DNA of 11,241 nucleotides from an uncultured Bacilli bacterium (lineage in GTDB: Bacteria > Bacillota_I > Bacilli_A > RF39 > UBA660). Made by a program: the position numbers and the translations under genes. Below are positions 7,014-11,241 of this stretch, one piece after another (the stretch's first letter is position 1; every line of letters begins with the position of its first letter). The stretch covers positions 1-11,241 of the forward strand of contig CAKOHL010000032.1 in the NCBI GenBank assembly GCA_934085635.1, in the 5' to 3' direction. The notes below the pieces were generated by a model. It worked only from the letters and a program-made list of their open reading frames with translations, ran no database searches and was not told the DNA's origin.

Positions 7014-7057
7014 ATTTAGACTTTTTTTGTCGAATTGATGTTTTTCTCTTAAAAATA

Positions 7058-7066
7058 TGGTAAACT
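7058..7066 (+). promoter_or_regulatory. Possible extended -10 promoter for the small membrane gene and tatD
   Basis: TGG (7058-7060) then TAAACT (7061-7066); TTGATG at 7035-7040 is too far away (20 bases) to be an ideal -35. Predicted start near 7073, about ten bases before ATG 7083. Confidence 0.35.
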
Positions 7067-7082
7067 TAAGTTGTGATTGATT

Positions 7083-7256
7083 ATGAAAATATGTGATTTT
7101 AAGAATAACGAATTAAAAAAGGCAGTAAAAATGTGCTTGTTATGTAGTTTAGTGCTTGCATATTTCATATATAATGGATTTCATAGAATGTATGATGTTA
7201 TCTTTCCAGTTGTATTTATATATTTGATAATTAAATTTTATTCTATTGAAGATTAG
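7083..7256 (+). CDS. 57-residue single-pass or hairpin membrane protein upstream of tatD
   Basis: A short open frame from ATG 7083 to TAG 7254-7256. The product begins with a charged segment (MKICDFKNNELKKAVK), then has two hydrophobic stretches (about 17-31 and 39-51) separated by a NGFHRMYD turn, and a short acidic tail. I do not recognise the family. Support for it being real: the distribution of charged and hydrophobic residues is protein-like, it ends eight bases before tatD, its stop overlaps the AGGTGG ribosome binding site of tatD, and an extended -10 lies just upstream. Against: no Shine-Dalgarno of its own. Translation might couple to tatD. Confidence 0.5.
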   Translation: MKICDFKNNELKKAVKMCLLCSLVLAYFIYNGFHRMYDVIFPVVFIYLIIKFYSIED

Positions 7257-7264
7257 GTGGTAAG

Positions 7265-8008
7265 ATGTTTATTGATACACATTGTCATATCTCTTTTGAT
7301 AAAAGAAAAGAGTATGTTTGTAATGCAAAAAAAGAAAATGTACAAATATTAATTAATGCTAGTGAAGATTTAGAGAGTTCTAAAGTGGCTGTTCAAATGG
7401 CTAATGAGATACCTGAAGTTTTTGCTTGTATTGGTGTGCATCCTGAACACGCGAGTTTATTTGATAAAAAGACTATTAGTGAGTTTGAAAAGTTAATTTC
7501 TAATGATAAAGTAGTGGCTATTGGTGAAATTGGTCTTGATTATTATTATGGAAAAGAGTCACGAGATGAGCAAATTAGTGTTTTTAAGCTTTTTTTAGAT
7601 TTGGCTTCTAGGTATAATTTACCTGTTGTTATTCACTCAAGGGATGCTTATTTGGATACAATTAATATATTAAAGGAATATGATTTAAAGGGAGTAATAC
7701 ATTGTTTTTCTTCTTCGTATGAAGTAGGTATGGAATATATCAAGCTTGGTTATTTTTTAGGAATAGGGGGTGTTTTGACTTTTAAAAATTCTAAACTTTC
7801 TGAAACTGTTAAAAAGTTACCACTTAGTAATATTTTACTTGAGACTGATTCTCCTTTCTTAGCTCCACATCCTTTTAGAGGAAAAGAAAATGAAAGTAAA
7901 TATATACCGATTATTGCTCAAGATTTGGCTTTTCATACTGGTAAAACGGTGGAAGAAATTATGAATATTACTACTCAGAATGCTAGAAAATTATTTAATT
8001 TAAAGTAA
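7265..8008 (+). CDS. tatD: TatD-family metal-dependent hydrolase (YabD type)
   Basis: A 247-residue TIM-barrel metallohydrolase. Members have 3'-5' exonuclease or DNase activity on nucleic acids. The metal ligands are in place: HxH (His6, His8) in FIDTHCHI, Glu88 in IGEIGLDYYY, His124 in VVIHSRDA, His146 in VIHCFSS, and Asp195 in LLETDSPFLAP. The typical PHPFRGKENE stretch follows. Start ATG 7265 has AGGTGG (7255-7260) four bases upstream. The position ahead of a wall hydrolase and rsmA is the conserved Bacillus-like arrangement (yabD - yabE - rnmV - ksgA), but no metS is visible upstream and rnmV is missing downstream. Confidence 0.96.
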   Translation: MFIDTHCHISFDKRKEYVCNAKKENVQILINASEDLESSKVAVQMANEIPEVFACIGVHPEHASLFDKKTISEFEKLISNDKVVAIGEIGLDYYYGKESRDEQISVFKLFLDLASRYNLPVVIHSRDAYLDTINILKEYDLKGVIHCFSSSYEVGMEYIKLGYFLGIGGVLTFKNSKLSETVKKLPLSNILLETDSPFLAPHPFRGKENESKYIPIIAQDLAFHTGKTVEEIMNITTQNARKLFNLK

Positions 8009-8020
8009 GGCTTTGTTGAT

Positions 8021-8037
8021 AAAAAGGTGACTTTTTT
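8021..8037 (+). terminator. Weak hairpin after tatD
   Basis: AAAAAG (8021-8026) can pair with CTTTTT (8031-8036) around a GTGA loop, followed by one more T. The stem is short with a single G-C pair. Its T-run overlaps the -35 of the next promoter. It could weakly separate tatD from the next transcript. Confidence 0.3.
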
Positions 8038-8064
8038 GACATATGGCTTTTTATTTGATATAAT
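8036..8064 (+). promoter_or_regulatory. Consensus sigma-A promoter for the SleB-like gene and rsmA
   Basis: A perfect TTGACA (8036-8041), exactly 17 bases, then TGA-TATAAT (8056-8064). This is the strongest promoter in the window. Transcription would start near 8071, and AGGAGA (8075-8080) precedes the GTG at 8090. Confidence 0.85.
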
Positions 8065-8089
8065 TAGTATCACTAGGAGAGTGTAACAA

Positions 8090-8710
8090 GTGAAGAAGTA
8101 CAAACCGAAAAAGTGGTTTATATATGCAAGAATAACAGTTGTTTTTATTAGTATTTTCTTCTTTAGTAGAACTACTAATGTTGTTTATAATGAGATGACT
8201 GTTAAAAATGATAATGATAATAAAAGTTTAAGGCAAGAGATAATTGCTAGTAATAAAGAAGAAATTTATGTTGAGGAAAATCCTATTCTTAATGAATATG
8301 CAAGTGTTCCTGAGCTTGGTTTTAATGTGACTTTAGGAAATAAAAAATATGAGTTAAGCTTAAGTGATTATAATTTACTAGTTGCTGTTGTTGCTAGTGA
8401 AAGTAATATTTATAAGGATGATATACTTGCTGTTATGAGTGTTATTTTAAATAGGGCTGATGCGAATGAAGTGTCTCCAATTAGTGTAATTACAGCTAAG
8501 GGTCAATTTAGTGGTTATTTAGGTGGACATTATCTACGATTTATGAATGCTGATGGGTCACTTAATGAAAGAACAACTGCTAATGTTCAAAAAGTTGTTA
8601 CTGATGCTTTAAATGGTCTTAGAAACAACAATTATTATAGTTTTAGATCTAATTGGGTTACTGAATTTAGTGACAACTTAATAGTGCCTAAAGGAAATAG
8701 GTATAGATAA
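8090..8710 (+). CDS. Membrane-anchored SleB/CwlJ-type cell wall hydrolase
   Basis: 206 residues. A basic N-terminus and membrane helix (9-27), a 60-residue linker, then a Hydrolase_2 domain (about 90-195). Family marks: LLVAVVASESN with the catalytic-type Glu104 (the usual AxVxxEA), ILAVMSVILNRAD (112-124; usual AVAxVxLNR), GQFSGY (138-143), and VTDALNG (170-176) as in the region before the usual Y-F residues. In Bacillus, SleB and CwlJ degrade spore cortex peptidoglycan at germination. Related proteins also act in vegetative walls. The consensus vegetative promoter favours use in growing cells; cortex lysis is inference. No peptidoglycan-binding domain is present. GTG start with AGGAGA nine bases upstream. 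The stop overlaps the rsmA start by one base. It occupies the place of yabE in Bacillus. Confidence 0.8.
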   Translation: MKKYKPKKWFIYARITVVFISIFFFSRTTNVVYNEMTVKNDNDNKSLRQEIIASNKEEIYVEENPILNEYASVPELGFNVTLGNKKYELSLSDYNLLVAVVASESNIYKDDILAVMSVILNRADANEVSPISVITAKGQFSGYLGGHYLRFMNADGSLNERTTANVQKVVTDALNGLRNNNYYSFRSNWVTEFSDNLIVPKGNRYR

Positions 8711-9483
8711 TGAAGGATTTTAATTATAAGAAAAGCTTAGGTCAAAATTTCCTTGTTGATGAGGAGATTAAACAAAAAATAGTCGATTCTGCATCTATTG
8801 ATGGAGAATCTTTAATTGTTGAAGTAGGACCTGGAAGTGGTGCGATTACTAAGTATTTAGTTAAACTTGGAGTACCTGTAGTTGCTTTTGAGATTGATAC
8901 TAGACTTAAGAGTGAACTTGATAAAATTGAAAATTTAGAAGTTATATATGGAGATTTTCTAAATGTCGATTTAAAAAGTGTATTATCCAAATATAATTAT
9001 AAAAGTATTCATTTAATTGCTAATTTACCTTACTATATTACAACACCTATTATTACTAAAGTAATGGAACTTGATGAAGTTAGTGAAATGATAGTGATGG
9101 TTCAAAAAGAAGTTGGGGATAGATTTATGGCTAAACCTTCAACTAAAAATTACAATAGTTTAAGTGTATTTTTACAATATTACTTTGATGTTAGTGAAGT
9201 GGTTTTTGTTAACCGTACTTCTTTTGTACCCGTTCCAAATGTTGATAGCATAGTTGTAAAATTTTCTAGAAAGGCAAACCAACTAAAAGTAAATGATAAA
9301 GATTTCTTTTTTAAGTTTGTTAGAGATTCTTTTAAACAAAAGAGAAAGAATTTGAGGAATAATTTAAAAGATTATGATTTGTCTAAACTTGAAATATTAC
9401 TCCATAATATCGGGAAAGATTTGACTTATAGGGCAGAGCAAATTTCACTAGAAGAATTTGTTTATTTAAGCAATAATCTGTAA
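8710..9483 (+). CDS. rsmA: 16S rRNA (adenine1518-N6/adenine1519-N6)-dimethyltransferase
   Basis: 257 residues. Dimethylates two adjacent adenines in the 3' terminal helix loop of 16S rRNA during small-subunit assembly, using S-adenosylmethionine. KKSLGQNFLVD (7-17) is the conserved N-terminal block, VEVGPGSGAIT (37-47) binds the cofactor, AFEID (59-63) follows with its acidic ribose-binding residue, and IANLPYY (103-109) is the catalytic NLPY motif, with a FVPVPNVDSIVVKF block (172-185) near the end of the catalytic domain. Length is usual. The ATG overlaps the preceding TAA (TAATG), and AAGGAAATAGG (8691-8701) lies upstream, so translation is probably coupled to the wall hydrolase gene. Confidence 0.97.
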   Translation: MKDFNYKKSLGQNFLVDEEIKQKIVDSASIDGESLIVEVGPGSGAITKYLVKLGVPVVAFEIDTRLKSELDKIENLEVIYGDFLNVDLKSVLSKYNYKSIHLIANLPYYITTPIITKVMELDEVSEMIVMVQKEVGDRFMAKPSTKNYNSLSVFLQYYFDVSEVVFVNRTSFVPVPNVDSIVVKFSRKANQLKVNDKDFFFKFVRDSFKQKRKNLRNNLKDYDLSKLEILLHNIGKDLTYRAEQISLEEFVYLSNNL

Positions 9484-9529
9484 AAACGTACAAAATGCAC
9501 GAAAAATCATATTTTATTCATCTTCATCT

Positions 9530-9661
9530 ATGAAAAATTTATATAGTGGTACATCTAAAACTACCGATATTTTGTATATTGATTTTTAGAAACAATTTTA
9601 TTATGTATTATTTGATACATATAAAGCATTTGTTGATGAAGCATATGCTAAATATTGGTAA
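9530..9661 (+). pseudogene. Possible gene remnant with an internal amber codon
   Basis: In the 262-base gap between rsmA and yabG an ATG (9530) opens a 19-codon frame that ends at TAG (9587-9589). The same frame continues for 23 codons to TAA (9659-9661). The second piece, containing FDTYKAFVDEAYAKYW, looks more like protein than like AT-rich noise (Trp, acidic and basic residues in a helical pattern). No good ribosome binding site precedes 9530. I do not recognise the family. It may be a decayed small gene, or chance open sequence. Confidence 0.3.
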
Positions 9662-9669
9662 AAAAATTT

Positions 9670-9699
9670 AAGGTCTTTTCATAAAATAAAAGGACTTTT
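9670..9699 (+). terminator. Terminator before yabG
   Basis: AAGGTCTTTT (9670-9679) pairs with AAAAGGACTTTT (9688-9699) with one bulged G and one G-T pair, closing an eight-base loop and ending in T4. It probably ends the rsmA transcript. Confidence 0.5.
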
Positions 9700-9700
9700 G

Positions 9701-9728
9701 TTATAAATTTTAATTATTATCATATAAT
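9701..9728 (+). promoter_or_regulatory. Possible sporulation-type (sigma-E or sigma-K) promoter for yabG
   Basis: CATATAAT (9721-9728) matches the CATA-NNN-T -10 of mother-cell sigma factors. TTATAAA (9701-9707) with a 13-base spacer is a loose match to the sigma-E -35. It also contains TATAAT (9723-9728) but lacks the TGn extension found in most other promoters here. The predicted start of transcription is near 9735, very close to the AGGGGG ribosome binding site, which weakens the call. Confidence 0.35.
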
Positions 9729-9745
9729 TTTTTAGGGGGTAAAAT

Positions 9746-10522
9746 ATGATAAATATTGGAGACTTTGTTACTCGAAAAAGTTATGGAAATGATATTGTTT
9801 TTGAAGTAATAGAGATTGAGGGGAAAGAGTGTATTCTTAAAGGAGCATATGTTAGACTTATGGCAGATGCGCCTATTAATGATTTAGTTTTATGTGATAG
9901 AAGTAAGAATCAAGATGATTTTCGACCAGATATAAATTTGAGTTCTAGTTTGGATCGGAATGAGTTTTTTTATTTGCCTGGGAAAGTTTTACATATAGAT
10001 GCGGATAAATCTTATTTGTCTAGATGTATGGATTTTTATAAAAAAAATAAGATACTTGCTTATGGTAAGAATGTTAAGGAAAGTGATATGTATAAAGAAG
10101 TTCCTAAATTTTTAATGGAATATAATCCTGATATTTTAATTTTAACTGGACACGATGCTTATTTTAAAAAGAGAGATAAAGATAATAAACTTTATAAGAA
10201 TAGTGAAAATTTTTGTAAGGCTGTTAGAGAAGCTAGAAAGTATGAAAAGAGTAGTGATAAGTTAATTATAATTGCGGGTGCTTGTCAAAGTAATTATGAG
10301 GAGCTTATTAAAAGTGGTGCTACATTTGCAAGTAGTCCTAAAAGAATAAATATACATGCGCTTGATCCGGCTATAATAGCTACTAAGCTTAGTTTACTTG
10401 ATAGAAATGAGAATGTTGATTTAATTGATTTACTTTCTAAAACTAAGTATGGTAAAGATGGAATTGGGGGACTTATTAGTAAAGGGACTATGTATAAAGG
10501 TTATCCTAGGAGTGAAGTATGA
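9746..10522 (+). CDS. yabG: Sporulation-specific protease YabG (peptidase family U57)
   Basis: 258 residues. In Bacillus YabG is made late in the mother cell and cleaves spore coat proteins; in Clostridioides it processes germination and coat precursors. The resemblance is clear throughout: IGDFVTRKSYGNDIVFEV (4-21), YVRLMADAPINDLV (35-48), FYLPGKVLHIDAD (75-87), PDILILTGHDAY (128-139), and IIIAGACQSNYEELIKSGA (174-192) with SSPKRINIHALDP (196-208). His136 and Cys180 in TGHD and GACQS are the expected catalytic pair. It is shorter than the roughly 290-residue Bacillus protein, mainly in the linker near residue 55-70. ATG 9746 follows AGGGGG (9734-9739). It overlaps veg by four bases. Confidence 0.96.
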   Translation: MINIGDFVTRKSYGNDIVFEVIEIEGKECILKGAYVRLMADAPINDLVLCDRSKNQDDFRPDINLSSSLDRNEFFYLPGKVLHIDADKSYLSRCMDFYKKNKILAYGKNVKESDMYKEVPKFLMEYNPDILILTGHDAYFKKRDKDNKLYKNSENFCKAVREARKYEKSSDKLIIIAGACQSNYEELIKSGATFASSPKRINIHALDPAIIATKLSLLDRNENVDLIDLLSKTKYGKDGIGGLISKGTMYKGYPRSEV

Positions 10523-10737
10523 CTTTGGATAAGATAAAACTTTATATTAAGTCTTTAGTTGGTAAAAGTGTTCATTTTAAGGTTAATATAGGACGTAATA
10601 AAATTGAAAGGTATGATGGTGTTATATATAAAATGTATCCTTCTGTTTTTACAGCACATATTAATGGAATTATGAAAAGTTTTACTTATAGTGATGTTCT
10701 TACTAAGGATGTTCAAATTAAAGAGATAATTTATTAA
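10519..10737 (+). CDS. veg: Veg family protein
   Basis: 72 residues with the VEG-domain pattern: LDKIKLYIKSLVGKSVHFKV (3-22), GRNKIERYDGVIYKMYPSVF (25-44, matching the GRRKTIER...YPSVF stretch of Bacillus Veg) and SFTYSDVLTKDVQI (54-67). In Bacillus subtilis Veg is a small abundant protein that stimulates biofilm formation; its molecular target is not settled. The start ATG overlaps the yabG stop (ATGA, 10519-10522) with AGGAG (10508-10512) six bases before it, so translation is coupled to yabG. In Bacillus veg is also next to yabG but has its own strong vegetative promoter; none is evident here inside yabG. Confidence 0.9.
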   Translation: MTLDKIKLYIKSLVGKSVHFKVNIGRNKIERYDGVIYKMYPSVFTAHINGIMKSFTYSDVLTKDVQIKEIIY

Positions 10738-10773
10738 TCTTTACATAATGTATACGACTTTAAAAAATTTTTC

Positions 10774-10802
10774 TTGATTTCCTTTTTGTTTCATTTTATA
10801 AT
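10774..10802 (+). promoter_or_regulatory. Sigma-A promoter for spoVG
   Basis: TTGATT (10774-10779), 17-base spacer, perfect TATAAT (10797-10802). Transcription would start near 10809. It lacks the TGn extension. No sigma-H-type element (AGGA-rich -35, GAAT -10), as used by Bacillus spoVG, is evident. Confidence 0.75.
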
Positions 10803-10834
10803 TTAGTTAGTATAGTTACAAGGAGGAGATATAG

Positions 10835-11110
10835 ATGAAGATAACTAACGTAAGTATACGTAGAGCTGAAAAAGAAGACTCACGTATGAAGGCAATAGCA
10901 TCAGTACTTTTAGATGATGAATTTGCTGTTCATGATATTAGAATTATAGAAGGGACTAAAGGTTTATTTATCGCAATGCCTAGTAGAAAAACTAGTACTG
11001 GTGGATATAGAGATATAGCTCATCCAATTAGTCAAGAGGTAAGAACTATGTTCGAAAAAGCAATTCTTGATGCTTATGAAAAATCTTTAAATGAAACATC
11101 TGAAGAATAG
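10835..11110 (+). CDS. spoVG: SpoVG, site-specific nucleic-acid-binding regulator
   Basis: 91 residues, the normal size. The family's conserved core is intact: MKITNVSIRRA (1-11), RMKAIASVLLDDEFAVHDIRI (17-37), GLFIAMPSRKT (43-53) and YRDIAHPIS (58-66). The C-terminal helix and acidic tail (67-91) are also typical. SpoVG binds DNA and RNA in several Gram-positive bacteria. It affects septation at the start of sporulation in Bacillus and virulence or capsule genes in Staphylococcus and Listeria; targets here cannot be read from sequence. The ribosome binding site is strong, AAGGAGG (10820-10826) with eight bases to the ATG. Own promoter and own terminator, so it is monocistronic. Confidence 0.97.
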   Translation: MKITNVSIRRAEKEDSRMKAIASVLLDDEFAVHDIRIIEGTKGLFIAMPSRKTSTGGYRDIAHPISQEVRTMFEKAILDAYEKSLNETSEE

Positions 11111-11131
11111 TTAGTTCTATTCTTTTTTTTT
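11103..11131 (+). terminator. Intrinsic terminator of spoVG
   Basis: AAGAATAG (11103-11110) pairs perfectly with CTATTCTT (11117-11124) around a six-base loop, followed by seven more T. The spoVG TAG stop is the last part of the left arm. Confidence 0.85.
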
Positions 11132-11158
11132 ATGCATATATATAAATGGGTGAAATAT

Positions 11159-11241
11159 ATGGACAAGAATAAGGAATTAGATAATAGTTTTAGTCACGGA
11201 GTACAAATTAGTGAAAGAAAGAATTTAATTGTTACTGGAGT
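11159..11241 (+). CDS. yabP: YabP/YqfC-family sporulation protein, 5' end (partial)
   Basis: ATG 11159 opens a frame that runs off the right edge after 27 codons. GGGTGAA (11148-11154) is a plausible ribosome binding site. The visible residues (HGVQISERKNLIVTGV, 13-28 with the last codon cut) match the opening strand motif of YabP and YqfC (xxIxxRxxLxVTGV). These are small mother-cell sporulation proteins required for normal spore formation in Bacillus. Telling YabP from YqfC needs the rest of the gene; a position close to spoVG in the same block favours YabP. It follows the spoVG terminator by 27 bases, so a promoter should lie in the short gap; TGCATATATATA (11133-11144) is there, but I cannot assign it to a sigma factor. 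Confidence 0.7.
   Translation, partial: MDKNKELDNSFSHGVQISERKNLIVTG

Noticed and set aside
9530..9589. Rubrerythrin fragment
   Set aside because: The first residues (MKNLYSGTSKT) recall rubrerythrin starts, but the following residues do not continue the family pattern and no metal-binding ExxH motif is present.
9530..9661. Amber readthrough or a recoded TAG in this lineage
   Set aside because: Other genes here end at TAG (211-213, 1917-1919, 7254-7256, 11108-11110), so TAG is an ordinary stop.
10743..10753. TACAT-A-ATGTA palindrome after veg as a terminator
   Set aside because: Five base pairs, no G-C-rich core and no T-run after it; too weak to call.
1..11241. Mollicutes code with TGA as Trp
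   Set aside because: yabG ends at TGA exactly where the family ends, and Trp residues are encoded by TGG throughout.
1..11241. CRISPR arrays, tRNA or rRNA genes, insertion sequences, riboswitches
   Set aside because: No regularly spaced direct repeats, no transposase, no tRNA cloverleaf or rRNA-like sequence, and intergenic gaps too short or unstructured for a recognisable riboswitch.

Overview
The window is very AT-rich Gram-positive (Bacillota) DNA with the standard bacterial code: Trp is TGG, and TGA is used as a real stop at the end of yabG (10520-10522). The order tatD - cell wall hydrolase - rsmA - yabG - veg - spoVG - yabP is the conserved Bacillus/Clostridium block near the replication origin, which contains several sporulation genes. 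The very low GC, the compact divergent proteins and the unusual envelope proteins suggest an uncultured, host-associated member of Bacilli (RF39-like or Erysipelotrichia-like). That placement is inference. There are no rRNA or tRNA genes, CRISPR arrays, insertion sequences or phage genes.

Left part (1-5055), envelope and accessory genes: the 3' end of an unknown gene; a DUF308/HdeD-like membrane protein; a membrane-anchored SGNH hydrolase resembling the secreted domain of OatA, with what looks like a decayed second copy of its coiled coil and SGNH half; on the minus strand a 546-residue mosaic ectodomain protein (anchor, RsgI-like domain, InlB-type repeat, YbbR-like domain); divergently from it a small, degenerate protein-kinase-fold protein; and a LemA-like membrane protein.

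Middle (5063-7013), minus strand: uracil-DNA glycosylase (ung), and upstream of it a divergent AGCS-type (sodium:amino acid) transporter. The converging left and middle genes are separated by near-perfect hairpins (1906-1943 and 5063-5094) that can terminate transcription in both directions.

Right part (7083-11241), plus strand: a 57-residue membrane protein not previously called as an ORF, tatD, a SleB/CwlJ-type hydrolase overlapping rsmA by one base, a gap of about 260 bases holding a possible gene remnant and a terminator, then yabG overlapping veg by four bases, then spoVG with its own promoter and terminator, then the start of yabP. Ribonuclease M5 (rnmV) and YabE, usual between tatD and rsmA in Bacillus, are absent from that position; the SleB-type gene sits there instead.

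Promoters are unusually easy to read. Eight of the nine vegetative-type promoters that can be assigned have an extended -10 (TGA or TGG directly before a TATAAT-like hexamer), and several lie only about 10-25 bases before the start codon. The presence of yabG, spoVG, yabP and a SleB-family enzyme suggests endospore formation, or recent loss of it, in this lineage.
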